Position numbers and translations under genes: made by a program. DNA of 64,000 nt. Origin: Sisyra terminalis. Taxonomy: Eukaryota; Arthropoda; Insecta; Neuroptera; Sisyridae. Where the stretch lies: contig OY292277.1 in NCBI GenBank assembly GCA_958496175.1, forward strand, positions 4,278,001 through 4,342,000. Direction: 5' to 3'. The notes below the pieces were generated by a model that saw only the letters and a program-made list of their open reading frames with translations, was not told where the DNA came from and did no database searches. This document shows, piece after piece, positions 34,131-47,518 of the stretch (its first letter is position 1; each line of letters opens with the position of its first letter).

Positions 34131-34791
34131 TTTAGTATCTAGCACCATTCAGAAGTTAGTACTTGGATGACCCATTTCAACTCGTTTTTTTTTCTTGCTA
34201 AATCATGGATCAGATGAACTGGAAAAACAAAAGTTTTTTTTTCATCTAAGTCATAAATTTCTTACATTTTATGTACGATTTTATTAAAATATTAAAAAAA
34301 ATAAGAAGAGTATAAATTATGTGTCAATTAATAATTTTTCTTGTTGCACTATTCTGAGTATTACTTTTTAATACTTGCAGCAAAATGAATGCAATTCAAG
34401 TGTTTGTTTAAAAATAATGCATTTTCCTTTAAACAGTGATGTATAAAATCTTTTCACCAGAGCTTTGTAAAAATTTTCTAATCTTTTTGAGAAAAGAAAA
34501 ATGAATTGACTCATGGGTAGTTATTCGTTTTTAGTACAAAAATACGATTTAGAACGTAAGGGAGGCAATTTTAACCAAGTCGAATAATTATGACTAGAAA
34601 AAAAAGCTCCAAAAGGGAGGAAAGCTTAAAAATTAGCTGAAAGGAAGTTTTGGAAAAAAATTGATTTTTCATATTAATAATATAATGCCTTTGTATTGAG
34701 ATGAATGATTGGAAAAATTTGTTTAGAGAAAGTCCATACTAATCATCACATCGGTGATTTTTTTCAAAAAATTTTTTGATAATATTTATTA
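34131..34791. other. AT-rich stretch with no recognised gene
   Basis: No open frame of note, RNA gene or repeat recognised. Confidence 0.55.
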
Positions 34792-35756
34792 AACTGGGCC
34801 AAAAAATCGACTTTTTTTTTTTTTTTGAAAAGTATATCGAAAATATTGTTCAAAGTGACAAAAAAAATAATCGGGAAGCTTTGAGCCCTTAATGTCAATA
34901 TTAAGAGGTCTCTCATCTTAAATTTCGATTTTTTATTTGTGCTTTGATTTTTGCGTTAATGCTGTCAAACTATCACGGTAAAAAAAATTTTCTGCACATA
35001 TTTTTATAAAAAATTAAATTCCCTACAAAAAAGGTCTTTTTAAAAATTTTTGCCAGACACGCCGTTTCCGAATAATCAAGCTTCTAACATTGATATAATT
35101 TTTAGATTTATCTTCTTTTTTTTGAAATTTTGTAACTAACGAACAAATAAATAATTAGAAATAAACAATATAGATTCTTGAAGAGAACTTAATGCTCTAC
35201 AAAAAAGCTATCTAACGTTTTTACATAAAATCACTCTTTCAAAATTGGTTCAACAACGAAAAAAACAATAATTTAATTTTTCCTTCAACTGTAATTGTGA
35301 ATAACTTTTGAAAAAGTGATTTTATACAAAAACGTTAAGAGACCTTTTTTGTAGAACATTAAATTTCCTTCAAGAATCTAAGTTGTTCATTTCTATATAT
35401 TTATTTTTTCATTGATTACAAAATTCCAAAATAAAGAAGATTAATCTAAAATTATATCAATGATTAAAGCATGATTATTCGAAAATAGGGTGTATAGCAA
35501 AAAATTTTAAAGAACGTTTTTTGTAGGGAATTTAATTTTCTATACATATATGTGCAGAAGATTTTTTTTATCTTGATAGTTTGACAGCAATGATGCCAAA
35601 ATGAAAGCACAAAGAAAAAATCGAAATTAATGATGATAGACCTCTTAATATTAATATTAAGGGCTCAAACCTACCCGATATTTTTTTTGGTCACCTTGAA
35701 CAATATTTTCGATATACTTTTCAAAAAAAAAAATAGTCAATTTTTTAAGCGCAGTC
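34792..35756. mobile_element. Foldback element FB2, copy 1 (TA target duplication)
   Basis: Two arms of nearly 0.5 kb mirror about 35274. The ends aactgggccaaaaaatcgac and gactgcgcttaaaaaattga (reverse strand) are flanked by TA on both sides. Internal landmarks shared with FB1/FB3 are tcgaaaatattgtt, the palindrome ttaatattaatattaa (degenerate in the left arm), and ctacaaaaaaggtcttt. It has no coding capacity. Confidence 0.8.
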
Positions 35757-35798
35757 TAATAATTATGATGAAAAAAAATAATTAAATCTACTTTTTTC

Positions 35799-35863
35799 GA
35801 GGAAAATTTAACCTTTTTATTTATATTATGCAACAATATAAATAAAAAGGTTAAATTTTCCTC
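35799..35863. repeat. Perfect 29-bp-arm hairpin with 7-base loop
   Basis: gaggaaaatttaaccttttt and the rest of the left arm pair exactly with the right arm ending ggttaaattttcctc. The loop is atgcaac. A decayed relative with the same gcaacaatataaataaaa follows the FB2 copy at 52.9 kb. Confidence 0.9.
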
Positions 35864-37815
35864 ACAGTCTATAGCCAAATTGAATAAATAAGTCAATTAG
35901 AAGGATTTCTTACTCGATGAGGTATAACTAAATATTTAGAGGAAACATTTGTAGAAGAATTAGGAAATAAGAGTTGAAAAGCTTAAATGTTTAAGTTTAC
36001 GTTTTCAATAAGAGCTTTAAGTTTTTTGTCAGATTTGACCCAAAAAAAAAAATATAAAAATATATTCATTGATTAATACAAATTTTCCATAAGTTTAAAA
36101 AAAAAAATCTTCATCATTTTTTAAGAAAAATAAATGTTTTCGTCCCCACTAACCATTATTTTTTACAACTAAATAATTTTTTTTTGCATTTCACTAACAA
36201 AGCTTTTAATTATATCAGCATCGCAATTAAATTAAAAACCAAAACTTTTTCGAATTTGCATTGATATTGCAAAAATAAGCGCTCGTTTTTCTTCATGTTT
36301 TTCATTGTATTCACCAATAAAATTTGTTGAGTTAGTTGAAAAGTTTTACATATAGAAAAAATTGTAAATATGAATAAACCAAAGTTGGTTCGAAAGTTTA
36401 CACTTTGCCATCAATAAAGTTTGTATTTTACGATACAATGATATGGAGAAGTAAAAGTTAATTTAAAACTTTTTTTTTAAAAGACCATTATTTGTTGGCA
36501 AGTTTGTTATTGAACCGATAACCGTATTTTGCGATTAAGGAAAAATTTTTTTTACCCTTCCTTTTGGGTTAAACCAAACATTACAGAGTCTGCAAAATAT
36601 GAAAATTTTTCAACAAAAACATCATCAAAAGTCTACAGATTGAATAGGAAGAAGAAAAAATGTTTATGAATGGTTTTGTGCCAATCGACAGACCAAACTT
36701 GAAACTTTATCGTTTTGTAATGAAGCGTTTCGAGAGCCTCTTCACTGTGGGTCTTTCTGGTTATTTGTCTGATTTTAGGTTATTTGTCAAACCAAACACT
36801 ATTCCTTTATGTTTTGTCGATTATTTATTATCGATCAATTCAATGCACTTCGAAAAGCCCAACGAAACTTTTTTTTTACATTTTAATTCATTCATAACTA
36901 ATTCATTCACATTTGAACTTCCAATGCCCAATTTCTTCACACAATTTTCTGCCAATTTCACATTTGACTTGATACAAATTCAGGCATTTGCGTTTGGCCA
37001 GGTGCTAACGCCTCGATCATCTCGATCTATCGATCCCCATAGCAGAGAAACTATGCTTAAATCATTCATTTGTCGATCTTTTAAATTTAAATTTTCTACT
37101 CTTAAAGTTGAAAATAAATACTCCATATCTTTCCTACTTTTAAGGAAACAAAACGAAACTTTTTCCCAAAAAAAAAAAAAAAAATCCTCAAATATTTGCT
37201 AACTTTTATTAAATCGTCCACTTAATAATTTTCACCCCATTGTCTCTCGTTCGTGTGAAAAAATAAAAAGCTCTACGTGCGGAAACAATTATTGAACTTT
37301 CGAGAACAAAGAATTCGATGTGAACACATGCGCTCGAATCGAACAACTCGACGGAAAAAAAAATGTAAATTCGATCGATAAAATCGAGATGAAAAACGTG
37401 TTATTTTTTTTTTTTAAAAACTTTTTTTTTGTGGCTAAAAATATTTGATTAAATAACATAAAATGAAATGAGCGGTGAAAAGAGCAATGGAGATGAGGCA
37501 ATACGAAACGGCAATATTGGCGGAAATTTATTACGGTCGTTTAGGGCCCTTATTTGTCAATGGTGTTGATGTTGACAAAAGACATATGTACTTTTGATAC
37601 TTGGGCATTTTTGTCATCTATTCTTTGACCACATTTTCGACAATTGCTTAATGATCTGTGAAATGGAATCATTCGACCAAGGCCTAATGTGCATTTGAGC
37701 AGATTTTTCATTTTTTTTGATGGCATTTTGGGAGCTTTTTTTAAATTTTTTAATCAAAAATTTAATGGAAATAATTAGAATTATAATAAGATAAACAAAA
37801 TGATTATAAAGATTA
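35864..37815. other. AT-rich stretch with poly-A/T runs, no recognised gene
   Basis: Apart from the 180-codon frame noted separately, only short frames and homopolymer runs are present. Confidence 0.5.
36660..37202 (+). other. 180-codon open frame, no recognised function
   Basis: This is the longest open frame outside the satellite. The product is rich in F, S and L, and the C-terminus is KKKKK from a poly-A run. No domain, signal peptide or transmembrane pattern was recognised. The translation reflects TTT/TTC-rich DNA, and no splice or promoter context supports it. I think it is probably chance. Confidence 0.12.
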
Positions 37816-39214
37816 GACAGATTCAAAAAAAATGATGATTTTTTTTTTAATTATATCGAAAATATTGTTGGGAATGACAAAAAAAATCCTGTGAAAGTTT
37901 AAGCACTTAATATCAATATTAAGAGGTGCCGCATCGCAAATTTCGATTTTCCATTTAAATAACATGGGAACAATATTCTCTTGAACTTTGGAATTTTAGA
38001 GCTCACGTTGGTGACAATATTTCGGAATGACCAAGATATATTTTTGTAGAAAATTGAACGATCTACAAAAAAGGTCTTTGTACAAGTTTTTGATATATTT
38101 ATTCCTTCAAAAGTTATTCGAGGTCAAAGTTGCACTAAAGAGTAATTTTAAAAAAATTTCAATTTTTTGACGCAACCATCAATTTTATGAAAAAAATTTA
38201 AAGAACATTTTTTGTAGAGCATTTTGTTTTCTTAATTATATTGAAAATATTGTTGGAAATCGCAAAAAAATCCTGTGAAAGTTTAAGCTCTTAATATTAA
38301 TATTAAGAGGTGCCGCATCGCAAATTTCGATTTTCCATTAAAATAACATGGGAACAATATTATTTGCACTTTGGAATTTTATAGTTCACGTTTGTGACAA
38401 TATTTTGGAATGACCAAAGTATATTCTTGTAGAAAATTAAACCAGCTACAAAAAAGGTCTCAAAAAGTTTATGATATATTCATTCCTTCAAAAGTTATTC
38501 GAGGTTAAAGTTGAACTAAAGAGAAATTTTAAATTTTTTTAAATTTTTTGACGCAACCATCAATTTTTTGGGAAAATTTTATGGGACATTTTTTGTAGAG
38601 CACTTTTTTTCCTATAGCTTATTTCTATAAAAGTTTTTGATATTTTTCACAGCTCCTAAGTTATTTGCATCAAAATGAAATTATTCGTAATTTTATTGTT
38701 TTAAATTAATAATATTCCCTGAATTATTATATTTTTAACATATTTTTTTTACTAAGAACCAGTAAAAAATATCAAAAACTTTTATAAAGATAAGTTATAG
38801 GAAAAAAAGTGCTCCACAAAAAATGTCTTATAAAATTTTCTCATAAAATTGATGGTTGCGTCAAAAAATTGAAAAAATATTAAAATTTCTCTTTAGTTCA
38901 ACTTTGACCTCAAATAACTTTTGAAGGAATAAATATATCAAAAAGTTGTTAGAGATCTTTTTTTTAGATCGTTCAATTTTCTACAAGATCATACCTTGGT
39001 CATTCCGAAATATGGTCCCCAACGAGAGCTATAAAATTCCAAAATGCAAGAGAATATTGTTCCCATGTTATTTAAATGGAAAATCGAAATTTGCGATGTG
39101 GCACCTCTTAATATTAATATTAAGAGCTTAAACTTTAACAAGTTTTTTTTTGTCATTCCCAACAAAATTTTTGATATAATTAAGAAAAAAAACATCATTT
39201 TTATTGAATCAGTC
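37816..39214. mobile_element. Foldback element FB3, copy 1, with tandemly doubled left arm
   Basis: The ends gacagattcaa and gactgattcaa (reverse strand) are flanked by TA (37814-37815, 39215-39216). The left arm occurs twice in tandem (about 37840-38220 and 38225-38640), each with aagaggtgccgcatcgcaaa. The right arm (about 38755-39200) is inverted. The internal palindrome ttaatattaatattaagagg is present in one left copy and the right arm. Confidence 0.8.
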
Positions 39215-41289
39215 TAAAAAAGATATTAAAAATTGCTTAACTTGTCAATTTATTAAAATCATTTTTTTTTTCTCAATACTTCCCATGAATTTCAAAGATT
39301 TCATCTTAATAGAACTATACAAAATTGCAGAAAAAAATAATCATTCCCTAAGTCATAGAATTAATTACAATTTTTGTCATTATAATTACCATAAACATTC
39401 TTTATTTCTAACTTATATATTGAAATAAATCTTCAAAAATGGGATTAACAAAAATCCATAAAGAATAATCCTATTCACCAATGATGAAATTTTATTTTTT
39501 TCTCAACATAACATGGAAATAAAAAATATAACACCCACGAGTTTCCGATCAATTCCTCCATTCTCTCCTCATAATGATTATACCAACTGCTTGCGTATCA
39601 TTTTTTTTCCTCTTAAACATTGAAAAAAATCTGGAATAATTCCCAAATATGAATATCTTTATAGACATTTTCTGAGAATTTTTTCAAGACCATTGACTTT
39701 AGTGTAGGACTGTAATAATTTTTTCAAGAAAAAAAATATCTTTACTTTTTCGATTAAATAATTTTTTTTGGCTCAACTTATGGATTTTCTTAAATTTAAT
39801 TTTCATATTTTTTTTTCAATTTTCCTCTTCATCATTAAAATTAAAAACAGAATTTTCCCTTTATTGAGTATTTTTGCAATCTCAAGTTAAATATTTCGCT
39901 AAATCCTTCTTTATTATTTTCAGTCGTCATTTTTCGTGCAAAAAAGAAACATTTATCCTTTTTGTTTGTTCATACTGTAGATCATGACCTATATATATAT
40001 AGAGGTGGTAACTTATAGTACAAATGGTACAGTTTTCTTGGGGTGAAATATATTTGGTTTCAAATTGTTCATTTTCGTTACATAAGTTGATAACTTATGA
40101 AATTAAATTAAAAGCATTTTCAATCTTCTAGTCGATTACTTTACCTTCCATACCACCGCTCTTTTCACTATAGATTTTCTTTTGTTTTACACCCCATTTG
40201 CTTAACAACCTAGCAAAAAAACTTAAAGGAAAGTTCATTTTTTTCTCCCCATTAACGATTTGTTGTTTAAATCCTTCTAACTTTATTAATTAATGAATAA
40301 TAATGTATGTCCTACGACTCAATTTCTTTATTACGACGCGTTGCAACAGTTCCTGGCTATCATCAGGTAATAATTATTTTGTCAGTTGTAAAAAAATTCA
40401 TATAGATTGTTTGTTTTATATAATTTAACGTTAAGGATTTTTTTTGGATCTAGTTTATAAGCTTTGTATATTTCATATTTTTCCAGGGTGTTCATATGTG
40501 ATCCTCTCTTGCAAATAAATAGGGCCATAAAATTTGTTTTGAAATTTAAACATTGATGATTTTCGTCATAAAGATATTTTGTAAAATTTTAAGTTGTTGC
40601 AGGAAAGATTATACTCAAACTCACTTTGGAGGAGTAAAATAGTGGAATTAAAATTGGTGGAATGCAATTTCCTAATCTTCAATTTGCATACAATCATAAA
40701 TGCAAACAATGAAAGAAAGTTATTGGACTTCATTCGAAGACTTCAAATCGTAAGTCAAAATTTCGCTTTAAAAACAATAAGACCAATAATCGTTGATCGT
40801 GATAATGCTAAAAGTTAGAATAAGAAAATAAGTTGCCAAAATTATGGTCAGAAATTTTTTTTATGGTTCTCAATTTATCAAATTTTATTAAGACCGAAGG
40901 TTTTAATTGTGCGAAGAAAAATATCCCTTACAAAATCAACGATCATCATCCTCAAAAGTAAATTTTAAATTGAAAAATATTAATTCCGAATTATAATTAA
41001 GAGTTATATAGAAAATTAATTAAATAACAATCATTTTCTTTGCGATATATGAATTATCAATCGAAAGAAATATCGTTCCAAATATTCTGTACTCAGAAGT
41101 CACTTTAAACGAGAAATACTAAGCTTACTTTGTACAAATCAAGGCACTGTAGTTATGGCGCACAATGCATGAGCCAATCATAACACACCATACAAAACTC
41201 AATCTTTAATTCAACCAATCAGTGAATAAGTTATTAAAATTTATAGATTTTAACCAATGACATGATTCTTGGGTAAATGTTTCTTATTA
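39215..41289. other. AT-rich stretch with no recognised gene
   Basis: Only open frames of about 75 codons or fewer were seen. It contains a short relic near 40306-40395 (see next entry) and a small ta-repeat (39990-40001). Confidence 0.55.
40306..40395 (-). repeat. Relic related to the 63.1-63.3 kb palindrome
   Basis: tatgtcctacgactcaattt ... ttattacgac ... catcaggtaat recurs as tatgtcgtatgactcaattt ... caccatcaggtaatg at 63.1 kb. On the - strand it has CCTGATGA followed by ctgttgcaacgcgtcg, a pattern like decayed hammerhead or PLE-terminal sequence. Confidence 0.5.
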
Positions 41290-42811
41290 GGATGGGTCAA
41301 AAAAATCGATAATTTTTTTTTTACAAGTGACACGAAAAAATGGATTGCTAGATACCTTAAAAAATTCTCACCCAGTATGAGCTCTTAATTTTAATAGGAA
41401 CATCCTCCGCATCGCAGTTTTGTATTTTTTTCTCAGTCCAATAGAAAAAAATTCATACCTCATCATTTATCGATTGTACAGAAAAATGTTCTGAAATAAT
41501 TTTTTAGGAAATTTAATGCTCTACAAAAAAGGTATTGTATATTTTTTCCGTAAGCCTCACCATTTGAAAGATATTAACGATTTAATTTTGATTATTTTAA
41601 GACAAATTTCATTTTTATTTATGAATTTTATAACTCGACAATAAATGACTCTTATACAATGCGCAATACAAATTTTTGTTGGAAACTAACTGCTCTATAA
41701 AAATGGTGTCTTAAGTTTTGGCAATTAATTTAACCCTTCAAAAAATATTCATCATCAAACTTTCATGTGTACGGGTTTTAAAAGTTTTTGATGAGATATT
41801 CGAAAAATTTCAATTTAATTTATAATTTTTGAGAAAATTTATACGAATTTTAGTTTTTATCAACTGAAAAACTTCAAAATATTTTTCAAGTTTTTTTTTA
41901 TGCTTAAGTATATTTGTCTCCATTTAAAAAAAATAAATTGTACATTATTTATCGCTTAGTTAAATATTTATTAATAAAAAAAATAAAGTTTTCATTATAC
42001 ATATATTATGATATATATTTCAATATAAGAGAAAAACAATGTCCAATTAGTTATAAAAAAGTTTTTTATTTCAATTTTCAAACAAGTTTTTGTTGCAAGT
42101 TGGGTAATTTTTTCGAGGCTCTTTGACAACTTGCAATAAATCCTTCCCTAGGATTGTGATTTCTAATGATTAAAAATGAAATGCTTAGAATATTTGAAGA
42201 AAAATTTTCAAAATTTTGAAAATAAATTTCAAATAATATTTATATTAATGACAAAAAATGAAATTTATATGAAAACTATAAATTAAATTGAAATTATTCG
42301 AATATCTCATCAAAAACTTTTAAAATCCGTACATATGAAAGTTTGATGATGAATCTCTTTTGAAGGGTTAATTTAATCGCCAAAACATAACAAACCATTT
42401 TTATAGAACAGTTAATTTCCAACAAAAATTTGTATTGCGCATTGTACAAGAGTCATTAATTGTCGAGTTATAAAATTCATAAACAAAAATGAAATTTGTC
42501 TTAAAATAATCAAAATTAAATTCTTAATATCTTTCAAATGGTTAGGCTTACGGAAAAATATAAGATACCTCTTTTGTAGAGCATTAAATTTCCTAAAAAA
42601 TTCTATCACAACATTTTTCTGTACAATCGATAAATGATGAGGTATGAATTTTTTTCTATTGGACTGAGAAAAAAATACAAATCTGCGATGCGGAATATCT
42701 TCCTACTAAAATTAAAAGCTTATACTTGGTGAGAATTTTTTTAAGGTGTCTAGCAACCCATTTTCCGTGTCACTTGTAAAAAAAAAAATAATCGATTTTT
42801 TTGACCCACAC
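41290..42811. mobile_element. Foldback element FB1, copy 1 (1.5 kb, TA target duplication)
   Basis: ggatgggtcaaaaaaatcga and its inverted counterpart gtgtgggtcaaaaaaatcga are flanked by TA at 41288-41289 and 42812-42813. The arms are about 0.55-0.6 kb each (shared: cctccgcatcgcag, cgattgtacagaaaaat, taagcctcaccatttgaaag, ataactcgacaat). A 0.3-kb AT-rich centre follows. Its right end abuts a PLE relic exactly at the TA. Confidence 0.85.
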
Positions 42812-42813
42812 TA

Positions 42814-43167
42814 TTCCTTATCTTTTTTCTTCCGAAATATCTTCCAGTTTGGCCAATGTAAAATTTTTCACAGGAACCACATTTAATTTTATACATTCCG
42901 GTTTTATTTTTCTATCTAATTTGGTTGTTCTCCGTTGGCTTAAAAATTTTCATCATGTTGTTGTTTGTTTAGAATGAGATATTGATGTTATTTTTCTTTA
43001 GGAAGTTGACGATTGTTAAACTTAATAAATTATTGAAGTTTGATTTAATAATTTTTTTTTGTTTTCCTTTGGTGGAGTTGGAAGAATAGATTTTTTTAGT
43101 AAATTTCGATATTTTTTTTTTCTACGATTGGGCTGTTGTATTCGTTAGTAATGGCTATATGTTTAAC
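42814..43167 (-). pseudogene. Penelope-like retroelement relic, copy 2 (3' part)
   Basis: - strand translation gives TGMYKIKCGSCEKFYIGQTG with both GIY-YIG triads better kept than in copy 1 (GMY, YIG). Upstream sequence is homologous to copy 1 (KKSILPTPPKEN region). The copy is cut at 43167 by another element and at 42814 by FB1. It is non-functional. Confidence 0.8.
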
Positions 43168-44596
43168 TAGCTGATCACCGCGACTTCGTCTGCGTAACGT
43201 ATTTTATTTTTCTTCTTCTTAAACAAAAAATATAATCATACTACATCATACATCAAATAAAAAGTATCGCCAAGCTCAATAAATTCGGTCTTAATTATGA
43301 CTAAAAAAAGTCGAAAGTTATCAAAATGCTCGCGTCAAAATAACCCCATCTCCCTTTTTCGATTCCCGAATGAACCTTTTTCCAAAAACTATTATACTTT
43401 TGCACTGTACAACACAACCGCGAAATTGAAATTTGTACAATTGCACAAAATCCAGTTCTTCCATAATCATGTGTAACCATTATGTATCTTTAAACTTATT
43501 ATTGTAATATCTGAATTTCAACAATATAATTAAACCATATTGGATAGTCCAGGGTTCACCATAATTTTGCTCTGGAAGAGGATTTTAAATTTCATTTATC
43601 ACTATGATGATATGATTATTTATTATTTATCATTATGATGATTTCTGGCTGGAATTGCGAACTTTTTTCGTGATCCCTTTCACGTACTTGCAAATAAAAG
43701 ATATTGTCCCCCCAAGAAAAAAATCCTGAATCCACCCGTCAGTAAGGGTAGGAATTTTCAAAAAAAATTCTTATCACATGCCTACTTCCTATAAGGAATA
43801 CATCGAATATGAAAATTTCATCAGTCAGAGGAGTATATAAATACAGGATTTTATATATGCACGGTTTTAAAAACGTTTTTATTTTAAGCATTATTACTAA
43901 TATTATTACTTTTATATATTATATTATAATATATTATAATAGTATTACTTTTACATTTTTTTCGTTAATATTTCCTTACTGAGCAACCCTAAGGATCTAT
44001 TTACAACAATTTTGTAAAAAAAAAGTTTTCTGTCAGATTATTATCTATAAAGGCATTTATATTTCAAAAAGGCAATTTTTTGTATTTTAAATTAAATTAC
44101 TGTGCTTTTTAATAGTTCGACTAAAAATATTAATACAAATCATTTTTTAACTTTTAAATACCTTTTCAATAATAATAATTCAATAATAACTCACCTATCT
44201 AAAGTAATTTTTTTTTCACCCCTCAGCTTTTACGTAGGGGGTACATTCCCTGATTATTTTTAAGGAATGATAAATAGCCTAGCGTGTGTGAGTAATTATG
44301 TTGTATCTTAGTATAAAGTTTCATTAAATTGGGTTGTTCCGTTCTTTAGTTAAATCACCAGCGCACACGATGTAAGAAAGTTTTTTGGTAATTTTTCACA
44401 CATTATTGGAGTTTTAGTATGGATCCCTAACTTTTTTAAAAATTTAATATAGTCTATGTTCACCGGAAACAGTGTAGCTTCCCAACAGTGAAAGAATTTT
44501 TCAAATCGGTCAAGTAGTTTCGGAGCTTATTCAAAGCAAACAAACAATCGAATCTTTTCTCTTTATAATAATAGATAGATGATAGAAGATAGATTA
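43168..44596 (+). mobile_element. Dispersed insect-type retroelement fragment, class uncertain
   Basis: It begins ctgatcaccgcgacttcgtc, and its 3' end has caaatcggtcaagtagtttc, a short caaacaaaca run, ctctttataataatagatag and a gata-rich tail. From memory, this combination of ends is that of a very common dispersed family in insect genomes, probably related to RTE-type LINEs. I am not sure of the class. Middle motifs (cctacttcctataaggaata, gaaaatttcatcagtcag) also fit. No reverse transcriptase is readable, so it is a decayed or non-autonomous copy. It is inserted in, or adjacent to, the PLE relic. Confidence 0.5.
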
Positions 44597-46126
44597 TCCT
44601 AGTTTCTTATTACAAATAAAAAATTATTTGTAATCTTCACAGTTTTCTTCTAGTAATTTGTGGATATCCTTAACTTATAAGTGGCCAATTTTGGATTAAT
44701 TTATCAACAATTTCACTGTAAATTTCAATCTAATCATTGCTTCTTTTATAAAAGTGATGTTAGTTTTCCTTTAATTAACGATTGTTTAGACATTGTTGAG
44801 GTCAGTTTATAATAATATTGTTATAATGTTGTAAATATTGTTATACTTTCAGAGCTTGATAAAGTCTTAATAATAAAGACGAAACGTCGCAAAATCAATG
44901 ATTGTTTAAATTAATTTAACTATATTTCCAATTACCCGTAACCCTGACACTATTATTGTTAGTTTTTATGTGATTGTTTGAAATAGGAAACAATAAACGT
45001 AAATCACACCGTTCTAATGGAAGGAAAAAACATTATTTTTTATGTTGGGATGAAATTTTTCGGTTGAAATCCGCGCCACTTTGACAGACATTAAATCTAA
45101 CAAAGCCGCTTAATATTATAAATACGGTATTATACTCTTAGTGGATACAAGCAAATTACCCCCAATTTCGTTATTTCAATATAGTTTATTTTTTTCCGCA
45201 ATTTCATACGAAACCGAAATGGAAGTGAATCATAAATGTGGAGATGAAATAATATGATTTGATAATATTTACAATACGTGTAGCAGAGCATGAAATGTTC
45301 CCCGTATTTATAATATTAAACGGATTAGTGTCAGTGCAATGTACGGTACGCACTGGTGTACTTGTATGAGGGCAGACGACGGATTAAAGGTGACATTAAT
45401 AACGCCTATGATGGCATAAATAATTCCAAACACACCTCGTGCCCTGTCTCGCACAAGGCCAAGAAATAGATACCCTTATCGGCGATACCCAACCACCGAA
45501 CCACCCCCTGCTTTTTCCACCTCATTCGCCGCTAGACCTTGACACTGACCTCGCCGTTTCTCCACAAATCTCATAATGAAAATTCGCTCCTATAAACTCA
45601 TCCACTCCGCCCCCCCACCCCCTTTCCAACGCCTAAACCCCTATTAATTTGCTTCAAACACCAAACATACAATATTGGAGAAAATTCAAGATTTTCGAGG
45701 AAATCTTCTACGCGGAATTTGTCGTCGTGAAGTGAACTCGACGTGGTATCGATCTTGTCGAGAGACACACATACCACTCAAACGTACAACTCTTGGCCCA
45801 TTTCCATCGAGGAAAGTATGTATAAAAGCCAATTGAACGTGAAAAATTTGGAGATTTACTCGTAATTTTTCCTATTTTTTTGTTCAACGGATAAATCTTT
45901 GACCTTTGACAAGTCTGAACTTTAGTTTTTCAATATAAGAAAAAACTTTCGAATTGGTAAGCGAAAAATAATAGGGTGCGATTTAAATATAACCCAAAGA
46001 AGGTGAAAATCATGTCATAAAAAGTGTGTTTTAACGCCAGATGATAAAAAGGAACAGTTAATTTATAACATGTACCGAAAAATATAGGACATCTTTGTAT
46101 GAAAAAAAAATCAGCAATGGTTAGTA
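44597..46126. other. Stretch with a GC-richer island (about 45290-45660), no recognised gene
   Basis: Most is AT-rich. The island contains cgcctatgatggcat, ctcgtgccctgtctcgca and C-rich runs (ccgcccccccaccccct). It has no long open frame and no clear splice pair. It could be conserved regulatory DNA or an untranslated exon. Confidence 0.35.
44864..44900 (+). other. Weak hammerhead-like pattern
   Basis: cttgataaa, stem gtctt/aagac and GAAACGTC resemble CUGAUGA-stem II-GAAA with two core substitutions. It is probably a relic of a PLE-type terminal motif. Confidence 0.25.
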
Positions 46127-46960
46127 GACTGATTCAAAAAAAATTATGATTTTTTTTTTTCTTAATTATATCGAAAATATTGTTGGGAATGACAAAAAGA
46201 ATCATGTGTAAGTTTAATCTCTTAATATTAATATTAAGACGTGCCACATCGCAAATTTCGATTTTCCATTTCAATAACATGGGAACAATATTTTCTTGCA
46301 CTTTGGAATTTTATAGCTCACGTTGGTGATAATATTTCGGAATGACCAAGGTATATTCTTGTAGAAAATTGAACGATCTACAAAAAAGGTCTCGTACAAG
46401 TTTTTAATATATTTATTCCTTCAAAAGTTATTTGACGTCAAAGTTGAACTAAAGAGAAATTTTAATATTTTTTCAATTTTTTGACGCACCCATCAATTTT
46501 ATGAGAAAATTTTATAGGACATTTTTTCTGGAGCATTTGTTTTTCTATAACTTATCTCTATAAAAGCTTTTGATATTTTTCACAAGTCCTAAGTTATTTA
46601 ATTAAAATAAAAAAAATATTTTTAATGTTAAAAATATAATAATTCAGGGAATTTTCAGTTTAATGCAAATAACTTAGGACCTGTGAAAAATGCCGAAAAC
46701 TTTTAAAATGATAAGTTATAGAAAAAAAGTGCTCTACAAAAACGTGCTATAAAATTTTCTCATAAAATTGATGGTTGCCTCTAAAAATTGAAAAAATATT
46801 AAAATGTCTCTTTAGTTCAACTTTGACCTCGAATAACTTTTGAAGGAATAAATACATCAAAAACTTGTACAAGACCTTTTTTGTAGATCGTTCAGTTTTC
46901 TACAAGAATATACCTTAGTCATTCCGAAATATTGTTACCACCGTGAGCTATAAAGTTCCA
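46127..46960. mobile_element. Foldback element FB3, copy 2 (right end truncated)
   Basis: Starts gactgattcaaaaaaaa after TA (46125-46126). It contains tcttaatattaatattaaga, cgcaaatttcgattttcc, and an inverted second arm that stops at 46960 (taaagttcca) before reaching the terminal repeat. Confidence 0.8.
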
Positions 46961-47164
46961 TCTAGCCGATTAAGCATTTGAAATCTGTACTCGCATCCAA
47001 TGAAGTTATCTTACCTTGTTTTAATTGTTTTTCGTCTAAAATAATCATACACTTAATCTCACACCCCTAATCCATATAGTAAGGCAGTGGTGGAGGTAAC
47101 AACCCTTAACGTAAATATTTTTTCTCAGAACCTATTGAAGATATCTTCATGAAATTGAAATTAT

Positions 47165-47227
47165 TACTGGGCCAAAAAAAATTGACTATTTTTTTTTTTG
47201 AAAAGTATATCAAAAATATTGTTCGAA
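47165..47227 (+). mobile_element. FB2 left-end fragment
   Basis: tactgggccaaaaaaaattg, then aaaagtatatcaaaaatatt. Only about 60 bases of the terminal repeat are present before the neighbouring hairpin begins. Confidence 0.65.
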
Positions 47228-47237
47228 TATAAATATT

Positions 47238-47518
47238 GTTTTTTGTTTGTTGAAATTTCTACTTTCTGATGGTATAGAAAAAATATACACTACTAAGGTA
47301 AATTTTCTCAGAAAATGCAAATAATGATTGCACAAATGCACAAATTTATGCTCAAATTGTCATGGTTCTGAAACATTCTCCAATGTGGAAGAAAAAACCT
47401 ATGAGCATAAATTTGTGCATTTGTGCAATCATTATTTGCATTTTCTGAGAACATTTACCATAGTAGTGTATATTTTTTTATACCATCAGAAAGTAAAGAT
47501 TTCAACAAACAAAAAACA
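47238..47518. mobile_element. Near-perfect hairpin element with 117-bp arms
   Basis: Arms 47238-47354 and 47402-47518 mirror exactly in register (sum 94756), for example gcaaataatgattgcacaaa against its complement. The 47-base loop is unrelated. It is MITE-like, with no target duplication I can fix. Confidence 0.85.

Noticed and set aside
37816..39214. Bacterial-type terminators or attenuators in the hairpins
   Set aside because: The hairpins are arms of eukaryotic foldback elements with TA duplications, not gene-end structures.
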